From positions 42,484 through 106,483 of the forward strand of contig JAUXQT010000003.1 in assembly GCA_030682135.1 (NCBI GenBank): a stretch of DNA of 64,000 bases, read 5' to 3'. How positions within the stretch are numbered: the stretch's first letter is position 1; each line of letters opens with the position of its first letter. Origin of the DNA: Nitrospirota bacterium (GTDB lineage: Bacteria > Nitrospirota > Nitrospiria > Nitrospirales > Nitrospiraceae). The notes beneath the pieces are model-generated. The model was not told the DNA's origin, ran no database searches, and saw nothing but the letters and a program-made list of their open reading frames with translations. Shown here piece after piece: positions 16,317-25,677 of this stretch. A program made the position numbers and the translations under genes.

Positions 16317-17527
16317 TGCAATCCTTTGCCATTCGCTCCGTGCGTGCCATCGATGGGACCGGTCGAACGATCGAACGGGCCACGGTGATTATTCGAGGAA
16401 AGACCATTGCCGCCGTCGGGCCGGATCGAGAGCTCGCGATCCCGCGCGGTGCGACCAAGATCGATGGCCGGGGACTAACCCTCTTGCCGGGATTGATCGA
16501 CTGTCACGTGCACTTCTGCCTCGGAGCCGAGCCGGATGTCGTCGAGGCGATTGCGAACGAGACGCCCGCGCTGACATTGCTCAAGTCGAGCCGGGCGGCG
16601 CACCAGACCTTGGAGGCAGGTGTGACCACCGTGCGCGACGTCGGGTCGCGAGACCATGCCATCTTTACGTTGAAGCAGGCCATCGATACGGGCCTCGTGC
16701 CAGGTCCCCGCATCGTCGGAGCGGGCCTGGCGATTTGCATGATCGGCGGCCATGCCCGGTTTATCGGTCAGGAAGTGCAAGGGGTCGAACAAGTCCGCGC
16801 TGTCGTACGAGCACAAATCGCCGCTGGAGCCGGCGTCATTAAAGTCATCGCCTCGGGCGGTGTCCTCACGCCTGGCACTTCGCCGGACCAGGCCCAAATG
16901 ACCGTGGAAGAACTCAGGGCCGCCGTGGAAGAAGCCGGGCAAGCGGGGCGGAAAGTCGCTGCCCATGCCCATGGATCGTCGGGGATGAAAAATGCCGTGC
17001 GCGCCGGAGTCCATTCGATCGAGCATGCCACGCTCATGGACGAAGAAGCCGCCAGCATGATGCGAGGACAGGGGGTCTTCATGGTCCCAACCCTCTCCGC
17101 GCTGGCCACCACTGCCGCCTGCCGCCTTGGGTGCGGGGTGCCGGACAGTGCTCGCGACAAGGCCAAATCGATGACGAAACGTCATGCCGTCAGCTTCAAG
17201 AACGCCCTGCGTGACGGCATCCAGATTGCGATGGGCACCGACGCGGGCACGCCCTTTAACTTTCATGGCGAGAACGCCCAGGAGCTCGAACGGATGGTCG
17301 CCTTCGGCATGAGCCCGATGCAGGCCATTCTCGCCTCGACCTCCGCCGCCGCGCGTTTAATCGGCATTCAGGATCAGGTGGGAACCATCGAGAAGGGGAA
17401 AGTGGCCGACCTTCTGCTGATCGAAGGCAATCCGATCCGCCATATCGACCTGCTCCGCGACCGGAGCCGGATTGTCGGGGTCATGCAGGCGGGCAAGTGG
17501 GCGGCAGGGCCTCTCTCCAAGACGTGA
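16313..17527 (+). CDS. Metal-dependent amidohydrolase
   Basis: 404 residues from the ATG at 16313 (a second ATG is in frame at 16316). The N-terminal beta-sandwich ends in LLPGLIDCHVHF, with metal ligands His65 and His67. KVIASGG, AHAHG, SIEHAT and MGTDAGTP supply the later ligands of the amidohydrolase TIM barrel, and the Ile/Lys-rich tail (GTIEKGKVADLLLIEGNP) closes the sandwich. Closest in style to imidazolonepropionase/Xaa-Pro dipeptidase-like members; the substrate is undetermined. The frame stays open well upstream, but those codons lie inside the DUF3365 gene. Confidence 0.92.
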   Translation: MMQSFAIRSVRAIDGTGRTIERATVIIRGKTIAAVGPDRELAIPRGATKIDGRGLTLLPGLIDCHVHFCLGAEPDVVEAIANETPALTLLKSSRAAHQTLEAGVTTVRDVGSRDHAIFTLKQAIDTGLVPGPRIVGAGLAICMIGGHARFIGQEVQGVEQVRAVVRAQIAAGAGVIKVIASGGVLTPGTSPDQAQMTVEELRAAVEEAGQAGRKVAAHAHGSSGMKNAVRAGVHSIEHATLMDEEAASMMRGQGVFMVPTLSALATTAACRLGCGVPDSARDKAKSMTKRHAVSFKNALRDGIQIAMGTDAGTPFNFHGENAQELERMVAFGMSPMQAILASTSAAARLIGIQDQVGTIEKGKVADLLLIEGNPIRHIDLLRDRSRIVGVMQAGKWAAGPLSKT

Positions 17528-17583
17528 ACAGTGATGAGTGACGCGTGAAAGGTTTTCCAGACCCGCCTTTCTACATTGTACGT
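17528..17583. repeat. Short microrepeat between convergent genes
   Basis: The 56 bp gap holds gatgagtgacgcgtgaaagg followed by gtacgtctaacgtc, words of the same style as the tandem microrepeats at 19.1, 36.4 and 63.1 kb. Confidence 0.45.
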
Positions 17584-18225
17584 CTAACGTCTTTCATAGA
17601 ACAATTCGAGCGCACTGGCAAAGCCCTTGATGCGTCCGTTGCGGAACACGTCCTCGAGCTGACCACGTAGCGATCTGACACCTCCCTCGTCACCACGATT
17701 CGCCACCCCTTGGGACAGCAGCATCTCCGTGGCCACCTCGACGAGCCGCTGCTTGCGCCCCTCCATCTCAACCGTGACGAGCTCCTCCATGGCCTCCGAG
17801 GCCCGTTCCCGAATGATGGCTTCCTTGAACGTGTCGTATCCTTGATCCGCCACCGTCCGCTCGCGAATCACGGCGAGTTCCGCTTTGATCCGCTTCACGT
17901 CTTTCATCAAGACCGCAAAGATTTCCTTCCGCCCCTCATCGAAGAGCTTTTGCTCCATCTCGTCGAGAATGATCGCAGGGTCGGCGACTTCCTCCCGTGA
18001 GGTTTCATCCCCCCAATTGAGCCGATCGTAGTTCCGCCGCTTCTCCGGATCGCCAACGATTTCATACGCCGCATTGAGCTCACGGATCTTGGCTTCCGCT
18101 TGTGTGCTCTCGGGGTGGCGATCAGGATGGTGCTGAAAGACCAGCTTCCGGTACGCCTTCTTGATCGCGTCGTCGGACGCGTCGCGTGAGACCCCCAGCA
18201 CCCGATAGAAGTCGATTCGTGCCAT
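17584..18225 (-). CDS. J-domain (DnaJ-like) co-chaperone
   Basis: 213 residues. The first 70 form a J domain (DFYRVLGVSRDAS, KAYRKL, HPD at 33-35, AYEIVGDPEKRRNYD), which stimulates an Hsp70 ATPase. The remaining 140 residues are a charged helical region with no Gly/Phe-rich linker and no zinc finger, so this is a type III J protein rather than DnaJ itself. The client specificity of the helical part is unknown. It stands alone and converges on the amidohydrolase. Confidence 0.9.
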   Translation of the reverse strand: MARIDFYRVLGVSRDASDDAIKKAYRKLVFQHHPDRHPESTQAEAKIRELNAAYEIVGDPEKRRNYDRLNWGDETSREEVADPAIILDEMEQKLFDEGRKEIFAVLMKDVKRIKAELAVIRERTVADQGYDTFKEAIIRERASEAMEELVTVEMEGRKQRLVEVATEMLLSQGVANRGDEGGVRSLRGQLEDVFRNGRIKGFASALELFYERR

Positions 18226-18395
18226 GGCGGCGACTATAGCATGGGACTTCGCCGGGCTTCACCTCGTCCTCTGCATTGAAACAGTCGCACCTGGCGTGAC
18301 TCCCAACGGCCTGCGGCGTGTGAATTAATCGCTTCAAAATCAGCCTGAATCGCGCGCCCCCTTGACATCCCCTTAAAGCGGCTTATGGTGTAAGC

Positions 18396-19067
18396 ATGAC
18401 TAACACACCGCCACCCAAAGCCCTGACCCACGACGAGAAGAAAGCTGCCGATGCGGCCTTTGCCGGTCGCCCCTTCGATGAGTCCTGGTCTGCTGCCGCC
18501 CGAGCCGTCTACGACGGTATTGTGAAGGCCTTGCCCCCCGCAGACGCTGTGAGCCCTGCTCCCTCCACCGTGGAAGAATCCGCAGAGGCTCCGTCCGCGC
18601 AGCATCAAACGCACGAGGCTCAAGAGCCTCTCTCGCTCGAACCGGTCGATGGGCAAGAGTTGGTAGAGGGGACGGTCCTGCCTCCGGCCATTCGCGACCG
18701 GGACGCAGCCATTCAAGCCGGGACCTTGATCGACGTGACACCGACTGCCCTGCAACTCGGCATCACCTTCCCGGTCACGATCACCAGGCCGCTCTGGGAA
18801 GTGGGCATTGTCACCACCCATGCACTCCCTGAAGCAGATCAAACCAACCGGTTGCGCGACATTCTCATGGCCTTTCGCCTGCGCCTGGCCAGTCTGACCA
18901 CCGTGTCGCCCCTGCTCGACTTTCCCGTTCTTCTGGCCTTACCGCCAAGCACGGTGCCACAACCAGTGCCCTTGTTCGCGCTGATTCAGCCGGATCCCAC
19001 GCACCAGGCGAATGTGACGCTGCTGCTGCCGAACGAAGTGTCGCTCTCCATTACCTCACTGAATTGA
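18396..19067 (+). CDS. Hypothetical protein with acidic linker and C-terminal beta-rich domain
   Basis: 223 residues. The first 40 are a helical segment (DEKKAADAAF, FDESWSAAARAVYDGI), then a Pro/Glu/Ala-rich linker to about 90, then a domain of about 130 residues rich in Thr, Leu and Pro with VTITRPLWEVGIVT. There is no signal peptide or membrane segment. I do not recognise a family. The start follows a weak GGTG. It ends in TGA directly joined to the word CAGGCTGTT (see finding). Confidence 0.75.
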   Translation: MTNTPPPKALTHDEKKAADAAFAGRPFDESWSAAARAVYDGIVKALPPADAVSPAPSTVEESAEAPSAQHQTHEAQEPLSLEPVDGQELVEGTVLPPAIRDRDAAIQAGTLIDVTPTALQLGITFPVTITRPLWEVGIVTTHALPEADQTNRLRDILMAFRLRLASLTTVSPLLDFPVLLALPPSTVPQPVPLFALIQPDPTHQANVTLLLPNEVSLSITSLN

Positions 19068-19165
19068 CAGGCTGTTCTCAGACAGCGAGTCCAACACCCG
19101 TGAAGCGTATCTCGTGAAGCGTCGTTCGTTCAGGATTCAGACGCTTCACGTTTCACGAACGACGA
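19068..19165. repeat. Microrepeat and hairpin between convergent genes
   Basis: It begins with CAGGCTGTT at the TGA of the upstream gene. Then cgtgaagcg and tcgtgaagcg occur in tandem, and acgcttcacgtttcacg answers in inverse orientation, so the segment can fold into a hairpin. Its last part (19130 onward) encodes the Lys/Arg/Glu/Ser tail of the CCA-adding enzyme, so a repeat supplies the end of a coding region. Confidence 0.6.
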
Positions 19166-20476
19166 GAGTCCCTTTTTTAGCAGCTTGCAGGCTAGCGCAC
19201 GTTCGTCCGCCTCCGTTGTAATCGTCCCATCGATGCGCGCATCTAATAATTTCCCCAAGATCGTCCCGTACTGCGGTCCTGGCTGCAGCCCCATGGACTG
19301 AAGATCTCGTCCCATGAGTGCCGTTTTGATCGTTCGATTCTTCATATAGGCCACAAGTTGTCTCTTCAGGCGGCTCAATATCGCCGCTTGCTGTAGACGC
19401 ATCTGCTTTGCCAGAACCAGGACGAGCGTCTCATCAGGAAGATCGACCAAGAGGCGATAGACCTGCGACGGGTGTACAACTCTCTCATCGGCCAGTCTCT
19501 TCAGAACACGATCGGCCAACGGTCCACCGGCACGCACCTTCCTGGCCTGTTCCCGTGACAACGCGAGCCGCCTGATCATCGCCGCCACCACAGCCTGGCT
19601 CGACTCGCTCGAGAGAGCCATGAAATAGACGATCGGCTTGTCGATCTCACGATCCGGGAATCGACCTGTCCACCAGACAAGCGCCTTGGGAAGGGTCGTC
19701 ACCACTCGCTTCACGTTCGTCGTGTAGCTCAAACGGCGATGAAGAAACCGGAGCAGCGTCAACTGCGACAACCGCGCCATCACTCGCACCGGATCGCGCT
19801 CGCCGAGCAGCAACAGAATTTCGTTCTGCAATCGAGGACCGGAGAGTTGCTGGATCAGATTCGTAGAGGCCGCCTGCGCAAGCAAGCGACTCGTATTCCG
19901 CTCAAGGCGGAACTTGAGCCGTTGTTCGAACCGGATCGCTCTGAAGATGCGAGTGGGATCGTCCTGAAAGCTGCCTGCGTGCAGCACGCGGATCGTACGC
20001 GCACGAAGGTCGCGCTGCCCTCCATAGGCATCGAGCAGCCGTCCGAACTGTCCAGGATTCAGCTGCAGCGCGATGGCATTGATAGTGAAATCACGCCGGT
20101 AGAGATCCTCTTCGATCGACGCAGGCTGAACCGTCGGCAGAATACCTGGCAAGGCGTAGGACTCTCGCCTGGTCGTCGCGATATCCATCTTGAGCCCGTC
20201 AGGAAATACTAACCTCGCCGTTGCAAACCGTTCGAATACCGCAAGCCCGGCGCGATAGCGGTCGGCAACCAGTCGAGCGAAGGCAACACCGTCTCCCTCC
20301 ACCGTCAGATCGAGATCCAGGGTCACATGCCCCAGCAGCAAATCCCGAACCACGCCGCCCACGAGATACAGGGACGCACCCCGTTCATCCGCGAGAGCTC
20401 CAAGCTCACGAAGAAGAGAGTGACGCTCTTGAGGGAGGCGATTCAATAGATTGCGACTAGTCATCCGACCCTTCAT
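19130..20476 (-). CDS. cca: CCA tRNA nucleotidyltransferase / poly(A) polymerase family
   Basis: 448 residues. The class II nucleotidyltransferase head has LVGGVVRDLLLG (about 39-50) and LDLDLTVEGD, the catalytic Asp pair, then RRDFTINAIA and the flexible-arm motif FQDDPTRIFRAIRFEQR, followed by helical neck, body and tail. It adds or repairs the 3'-CCA end of tRNAs; separate A-adding or CC-adding roles cannot be excluded. The start is either the ATG at 20476 or the ATG at 20464, which has GAAGGG just upstream. The tail of about 10 residues comes from a microrepeat. Confidence 0.9.
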   Translation of the reverse strand: MKGRMTSRNLLNRLPQERHSLLRELGALADERGASLYLVGGVVRDLLLGHVTLDLDLTVEGDGVAFARLVADRYRAGLAVFERFATARLVFPDGLKMDIATTRRESYALPGILPTVQPASIEEDLYRRDFTINAIALQLNPGQFGRLLDAYGGQRDLRARTIRVLHAGSFQDDPTRIFRAIRFEQRLKFRLERNTSRLLAQAASTNLIQQLSGPRLQNEILLLLGERDPVRVMARLSQLTLLRFLHRRLSYTTNVKRVVTTLPKALVWWTGRFPDREIDKPIVYFMALSSESSQAVVAAMIRRLALSREQARKVRAGGPLADRVLKRLADERVVHPSQVYRLLVDLPDETLVLVLAKQMRLQQAAILSRLKRQLVAYMKNRTIKTALMGRDLQSMGLQPGPQYGTILGKLLDARIDGTITTEADERALACKLLKKGLSSFVKREASES

Positions 20477-20823
20477 GGGACGTCATTGTAGCAACCTCCT
20501 GCACTGGGAGGAACAGTGGTTTTCGGCATAGGCTTGCCCACACAAGGAAGCGGCGAAGATGCGCCGCAAATTTCACCGCAGTTCTCCGTCGCACATCGAG
20601 TAATGCAACTATCTGGGAAAGGCCGATGGATGTCCTCGCAAAGCTGGCGCTCAATGCCCCAATAGGGCTCTGGCTCATCGGCGAAGACGACGATTTCGCC
20701 CATGACACCCCCCCATTCGGGGGATGCCCGACTCACCGATACGCCGTTTCCTCCCTGAGCCACACTCATCTGCAGGCTGCGATACGTTACCCTGCACATA
20801 TTTATCGCAGCACCTTGTTGCAA
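20477..20823 (-). CDS. Possible Cys-rich small protein (weak)
   Basis: An open frame on the minus strand reading into the cca start region (its stop is at 20473) encodes up to 116 residues with six Cys in the C-terminal half. No signal peptide, family or good ribosome binding site is visible, and its codon pattern is not clearly coding. It may be chance. Recorded because the surrounding 680 bp has no better gene. Confidence 0.2.
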
Positions 20824-21160
20824 TTTGCGCCAGGCGACTCTAGAGCATTGCCCTTAATTTACTCACGTTAGCGACGGTCACTCCCTCCGTACCCTCTCAC
20901 CACGCTGAACGCAACGCCTCTATCTATGCGGAATTAACGACCTCGCGCCTAGCGGATCACTTCGTTCGTGCGCACGGCACACCTCCTGCTATTCAACTTC
21001 ACACATGCGTGATTTCACCAAAATATCACCACCGGTGAGCAACGTGAGAGCGGCCGGCGGTCAGTGATCTGCGTAGTTTTCAGTTGGGGGTGATCACACG
21101 AATCCTTTTTCTCACATCACGCTCTCATTTTCACGAACTTCAACCATCGAGGGGTTTCAC
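20824..21160. other. Intergenic region upstream of lipoprotein gene
   Basis: 337 bp with no convincing gene. It contains the near-palindrome tcaccaccggtga around 21026-21038 and a ggtgatcaca word near 21090, possible operator-like signals, and GAGGGG before the ATG at 21161. Promoters for the 21-25.7 kb plus-strand block probably lie here. Confidence 0.4.
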
Positions 21161-22915
21161 ATGTCGGACCTAAGACGCACGAAGGAAACGACGGCCGTGA
21201 TACCAATGCGCCAATCGCTCGGGAGAGGTGTGCTGCACCTGGCCATAGCATCGAGTAGCGTCATGCTGTTAGTTGCGTGTGGGAGCGAAGACGCTGCAGC
21301 ACCACCGGCTCCAGTCGCGAGCGCCTGTTCCAGCGCGATCAGCAACGCGACCGGCAAATGGGTGACGGTGGCCAACAATTCATTCGTACCCCCTGGCGGG
21401 GCGGGGAAGAGCTTCTTCAGTTTTAATCAACCCTCGATCAACAGGGATGGCAAAGTCGTCTTTCGGGCACGGGCGAAGGCGGCAGGGGGGGGTGCGGGTG
21501 GAGAACCACATCGAGGCGTATGGACGGTCGATTTGTGCTCATCACCGGCATTACAAACCGTCATCGACAACTCGACGGTTGTTCCTGCTCCCAACAACAC
21601 CGGGGAAACCTTTATTGAAACCCCTTCTATCCCACGCATCGACATTTCGTCTCCTCTCCTCGCCAGCCGTGGAAACTCACAACCGGTCTGGACCTACACC
21701 GATCCGATTACGCAATTAGAGTCGAGGGCCGGTACCACCGGCATCTTCACCTGGATCAATGGGCCATTAGCCACCGGAGTCAATATTCTCGGCAATCTGC
21801 CGAGCTTCTCCTACTTTCAGGTTCCCGGCGCCCCAGCCGGAACCAAATTCGACGTGTTCCCCGGTTCGCCGACTGCTACCAACGGCAAATACATCGCCTT
21901 CAAGGGCAATTTTACGGTGATCGAGAACTTGGTTTCGGTGGGGAAAACCGGTGTGTATTTCAGGGACATTTCGATTCCCAATAGTCCGGTCGTGGGCATC
22001 GCGGATAGCAGCACGCCGATCCCAGGCCAAGCCGTGCCATTCGGCTCGACGGCGCCACCCAGTGCAGCGGCGGGAAAAATCGTCTTTACCGGACTCGATA
22101 TTGAAGAAGCTCCGACCATGGGGGGCATTTATGTTGCGCCTCTCGCCGATCGACCAGCCCTCACAGCCATTGCTCTCATCGGCGATCCCGTGCCAGATCG
22201 GACAGGCGTCCCATTGGCAAATGCGAACTTTACCAAGTTCGGCGAAGGCCTCGCCTACGACGGACGTTATGTCGCCTTTTGGGGCGCATGGGGAGCGGAT
22301 ACGCGCGCGCTAGTGCTGAATTGCCCAACTGATGGCAACCAGGACCTTAGAACCTACTGTAATACGACCTATCCCCAGGGCTATACCGCACAAATCCCTG
22401 TCAACCAGGGCATCTTTCTCCACGATACCGTGAGCCGCCAAACTCTGATGGTTGCCCGTTCTGGTGCGGGAGAAGCGTTTCAAGACTTCCTCTACTGGGT
22501 CTTCTCCGGACGTCCGCCTGGGACAGGGAGCAGCGACGACACCGATGGGGAGCCGCCACGCTGGCGCTCTTCCGCCTTCGCGGCGGTTGACGGAACGCGC
22601 GGAGTGCTCTTCAAAGGCAGCAGGTCTCCCATCCCCAACGTCACGGTGCCGAGCAGCGGAATCTACGGCGCCGGATACATCAATGGTGCCCTCACCGAGG
22701 TTATTCCAGCGATAGAGGTGGGGAACCTCGTTGCAAAGCTCGATGCGAGCGCGCCGGCAGACTCGACGGTGCTATCGGTCGGCATCGAGCGAGAGGCCGT
22801 CCGCAGCGGATGGCTGACGCTGACGGTGTCTTCCATTAACCCGGCAGGTGAAAGCTGGGCTGGCGTCTACGCGACCTATGTGCCGGTTCTGAATAATATT
22901 CCACCAACAAACTAG
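21161..22915 (+). CDS. Large secreted lipoprotein of unknown function
   Basis: 584 residues. The long signal sequence ends in a lipobox (LVAC, about residue 43), then an Ala/Pro linker. The mature protein is beta-rich, with a recurrent plan of a Gly-rich turn followed by (Y/V)(I/V)AF(K/W)G or VVFRARA, the style of propeller-like surface proteins. Twelve or so short blades or repeats are suggested but not clear. I cannot name a family with confidence. An FN3 lipoprotein follows 41 bp downstream in the same direction, probably one transcript. Confidence 0.8.
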   Translation: MSDLRRTKETTAVIPMRQSLGRGVLHLAIASSSVMLLVACGSEDAAAPPAPVASACSSAISNATGKWVTVANNSFVPPGGAGKSFFSFNQPSINRDGKVVFRARAKAAGGGAGGEPHRGVWTVDLCSSPALQTVIDNSTVVPAPNNTGETFIETPSIPRIDISSPLLASRGNSQPVWTYTDPITQLESRAGTTGIFTWINGPLATGVNILGNLPSFSYFQVPGAPAGTKFDVFPGSPTATNGKYIAFKGNFTVIENLVSVGKTGVYFRDISIPNSPVVGIADSSTPIPGQAVPFGSTAPPSAAAGKIVFTGLDIEEAPTMGGIYVAPLADRPALTAIALIGDPVPDRTGVPLANANFTKFGEGLAYDGRYVAFWGAWGADTRALVLNCPTDGNQDLRTYCNTTYPQGYTAQIPVNQGIFLHDTVSRQTLMVARSGAGEAFQDFLYWVFSGRPPGTGSSDDTDGEPPRWRSSAFAAVDGTRGVLFKGSRSPIPNVTVPSSGIYGAGYINGALTEVIPAIEVGNLVAKLDASAPADSTVLSVGIEREAVRSGWLTLTVSSINPAGESWAGVYATYVPVLNNIPPTN

Positions 22916-22956
22916 CGCGGCGGTCACCCGCTAGGAGAACCAACAGGAGAAGTTAC

Positions 22957-24258
22957 ATGAGAACGAATTGGACAAACCAATCTGGATGGCAACGTGTCCT
23001 ATCAATTGCAGCCACTGTAGCGGCATCTGCGGTCATGGCCTTTGCCTTGACCGCTTGCGGAGGGGATGATGAAACAGCGGCTCCGCCCGCGACTTCGACC
23101 GTTGCGGCACCGGGAGCACCGACCGCATTGACGGCGACTGCTGGCGAAAATGTCGTGACCCTGCAGTGGTCGCCGCCAGCCGCATCGGCCACTGCCGGCC
23201 TGCCGGACAGTTATGAGATCTATCGCAGCACAACCGCAACCACCCCCGCGACGTTGGTCGCCCCGGCCTACTTTGTCACCACGACCCCTGTGGTACCCGG
23301 ACAGGCCGTCTACTCCTTTACCGACATTGGATTGGCAGGCAATACCACTTATTACTTTGTGGTCACCGCCAAGAACGCCGGCGGCGAGACGCCCTCCACT
23401 GTGGCAAGCGCGAGACCTACCGGTCCTCCCAACCCCGTTACCTATGGCAACAACTTTTCAGCAGCCCTGATCTTTGCAGACGATATCGGCATCACCAACC
23501 TGCCCCTCGATCCGGCAAAAAGCTGGACAGTAGACAAGACCCTGCTCGACTACAACACCGGACTGCGCCCGCTGGCCGCTGAAGTGACAGCATTCCCGGC
23601 CCTCCAGCTGACTCTGCCGTACCTGCCTCTGCCTTCCAGGATTGACCCCCTGTATTACGAGCAGAAGTCCATCAACACCTGGCAGGGTGAATGGGCCAAA
23701 GGCGCAGCGACACCGCAGAATGTAACCGCCAAGTGGGGCGACAACTTGTTAGGCGCCAGCCTCAGAGCATCGGCCAAGATCAGGATCGAGATGGTCCTGA
23801 CCAAGGACGTGTCCGCAACACCCATGACGGCCTACACCATGAGACTCCTGTCCGGCTCAGGGACGAATGAATTGCAGGGCACCAACGGCGTACCCTACAA
23901 TCCCACTACCGCCTTTGTCTTCGCGACCAATGCCCACCTCACACTCCAGAAGCTAGATGCCGCCGGTGTGCCGACAGGGGCCCTGATCACCGATCAGGCC
24001 CTGTTTGATCCGGCATTCCCCGACGGGCTCAACAAGCTGGCTGGCGAGATCCCCGTATCTGGCAATTTCACCTACGGTTTCATCTGGGATCCATCAACCT
24101 CAGGTTCCACCGCAGGCAGATACCGGATAACCTTCAGGCTTGATCCGAATTCGCAGTTCGGAGCAGGCAACCCGGCCAACAACACATTCATGACAACGGC
24201 CACCAACGGTGTGCGGGTATCCGACACCGAGGCCTACATCGACATCGTGGTCCAGTAA
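22957..24258 (+). CDS. Lipoprotein with fibronectin type III domain
   Basis: 433 residues, GGAG seven bases before the ATG. The signal peptide ends in a lipobox (LTAC). After an Ala/Thr linker comes one FN3 domain (about 48-145; APTALTATAGENVVTLQW, YEIYRS, TTYYFVVTAKN), then about 280 residues with no family I recognise, ending in a beta-rich segment. Presumably displayed outside the inner or outer membrane and involved in binding. Pairs with the preceding large lipoprotein. Confidence 0.85.
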   Translation: MRTNWTNQSGWQRVLSIAATVAASAVMAFALTACGGDDETAAPPATSTVAAPGAPTALTATAGENVVTLQWSPPAASATAGLPDSYEIYRSTTATTPATLVAPAYFVTTTPVVPGQAVYSFTDIGLAGNTTYYFVVTAKNAGGETPSTVASARPTGPPNPVTYGNNFSAALIFADDIGITNLPLDPAKSWTVDKTLLDYNTGLRPLAAEVTAFPALQLTLPYLPLPSRIDPLYYEQKSINTWQGEWAKGAATPQNVTAKWGDNLLGASLRASAKIRIEMVLTKDVSATPMTAYTMRLLSGSGTNELQGTNGVPYNPTTAFVFATNAHLTLQKLDAAGVPTGALITDQALFDPAFPDGLNKLAGEIPVSGNFTYGFIWDPSTSGSTAGRYRITFRLDPNSQFGAGNPANNTFMTTATNGVRVSDTEAYIDIVVQ

Positions 24259-24269
24259 ACAGGACGCAG

Positions 24270-24301
24270 CCCAGGACTCCGGACATGTTCCGGGTCCTGG
24301 G
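24270..24301 (+). terminator. Stem-loop behind the FN3 lipoprotein gene
   Basis: cccaggac pairs with gtcctggg with further tccgg/ccgga pairing inside, 11 bp after the stop. No U-run follows, so it may be a Rho-dependent or mRNA-stabilising hairpin. Confidence 0.5.
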
Positions 24302-24354
24302 CACATCAGGCCAGAGCAATCTCGCCCTGGCCATTCATACAGGGAGGTGCCGTC

Positions 24355-24648
24355 ATGAAAAAGATAGGGATTCTGTCTCTCCTGTCCGCAACCATGTTTT
24401 TGCTCCCGATTATCAGTTTTACACCGGTGGCATCCGCTCAAGACCGTGATCGCGACCGGGATCAGCTCAAGACGCAGCAGCAACTTCAAGACAAGGACAA
24501 ACTCCAGACCAAGGATCAGCTCAAAGAGAAAGACCAGCTCAAGGAGCAGGAACGGACACGGGAGCGAACCCGTGAACAGACCAGGACGGAACGGCCGGAA
24601 AGACCGCAGCATGAGAAAGCTGAACGGACTGAACGAGGCGGTCGTTGA
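24355..24648 (+). CDS. Secreted low-complexity Asp/Lys/Gln/Arg-rich protein
   Basis: 97 residues with a strong GGGAGGTG ribosome site. A signal peptide (about 1-28, ending in ASA) is followed only by charged low-complexity sequence: DRDRD, then QLxxKD/QLKEKD heptad-like units, then RTRE and RPERPQ units. It should be disordered or a long single helix. The RPERPQ block is shared with the protein at 31776-32669. Function unknown. Confidence 0.8.
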   Translation: MKKIGILSLLSATMFLLPIISFTPVASAQDRDRDRDQLKTQQQLQDKDKLQTKDQLKEKDQLKEQERTRERTREQTRTERPERPQHEKAERTERGGR

Positions 24649-24741
24649 GCCTGTTCAGCCTGTGACATACCGTCTCATGGCATGGTCGGACTCAACCGTC
24701 CGGCCATGCTCGGCCGGCATACTGTAGGGAAAGGTGCTCCG

Positions 24742-25677
24742 GTGAACTCACAGGTCCAGGCAATGAAACATGCCCCTGCCCGATGCTTGCGACCTTCAAC
24801 CAGCCGCAGCAAAGCTGGCATACTTTGTGGCGTTGTGCTGATTGTCATTGGAATAAGCACGTCCGGCTGGGCTGCCGCTGAAGATGAACGGCAGTCCCTG
24901 CCGGCCCCTCAATGGCGGGTCAGCGCGACGGTGAATTATTCGAGCGGTTCCTATGGGACGGATTCCAGGACGAACATCCTCTATGCGCCCATGACAGTAC
25001 GAAGGATGTTTCGGGATGGCGACGTGAGCCTCACGGTTCCCTTCGTCATGATCTCCGGCACCGGCGCCGTTCGATTGGTGGGCGGCGTTCCCACTCGAAC
25101 AGGCAGCGCCACTGCTAGCTCTGTCGGAGCGCTCGCCGCCGGGTCCGGAGGCAAAGGACCGGGAGCCAGCCCCTTATCCTCGAGCACCACCGACGGCGGC
25201 CTTGGCGATATCATTCTACGCGGCCGCTATTACCTGATCGAGGAAAGCACCATCATGCCGCTTGTGGCGCTTACCGGACGAGTGAAGCTACCGACCGCGG
25301 ATGCCGAGAGTGGCCTCGGCACGGGCGAGTTCGATGAGGGGGCGGGAGTGGAGCTAACCAAGACCCTCACGGACCGATGGCTGGCATATCTTGACGGAGG
25401 CTATAACATCATCGGCGAGGCACCAGGCACCAGCTTCAACAATCAATGGTGGTACGACGTCGGTATCGGGTACGACGTGACGGACAATCTCCATATGAGC
25501 GTTTTCTATGAAGAGTATCGCGCTTTGGTCAATACCGTGAACAACGCCCGTGACCTCTTAGCGCTGACGAACTACATGGTGAGCGACACCGTGCATCTGA
25601 CCGGTTCGCTGCTTGTCGGACTGTCGAATGGTGCCCCGAATTACGGGTTCGGCTGCGGAATCAGATTCCGGTTTTAA
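24742..25677 (+). CDS. Outer-membrane beta-barrel of the phenol-degradation MetA type, paralogue 1
   Basis: 311 residues from the GTG at 24742, which has GGAAAGG seven bases upstream; an ATG at 24763 is the alternative. After a signal peptide (ending GWAAA) it shows amphipathic strands and GGLGDIILRGRYYL, LTGRVKLPTA and a C-terminal Phe (FRF), typical outer-membrane barrel features of the MetA-pathway phenol degradation/transporter family. It is a clear paralogue of 30770-31663: both share YAPM/LSxRRMFxDGDV, LDGGYNIIG and VSNGAP-like ends. The substrate is unknown. Confidence 0.88.
   Translation: MNSQVQAMKHAPARCLRPSTSRSKAGILCGVVLIVIGISTSGWAAAEDERQSLPAPQWRVSATVNYSSGSYGTDSRTNILYAPMTVRRMFRDGDVSLTVPFVMISGTGAVRLVGGVPTRTGSATASSVGALAAGSGGKGPGASPLSSSTTDGGLGDIILRGRYYLIEESTIMPLVALTGRVKLPTADAESGLGTGEFDEGAGVELTKTLTDRWLAYLDGGYNIIGEAPGTSFNNQWWYDVGIGYDVTDNLHMSVFYEEYRALVNTVNNARDLLALTNYMVSDTVHLTGSLLVGLSNGAPNYGFGCGIRFRF

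Noticed and set aside
16475..17266. A 263-codon minus-strand frame
   Set aside because: Antisense to the amidohydrolase with its metal ligands.
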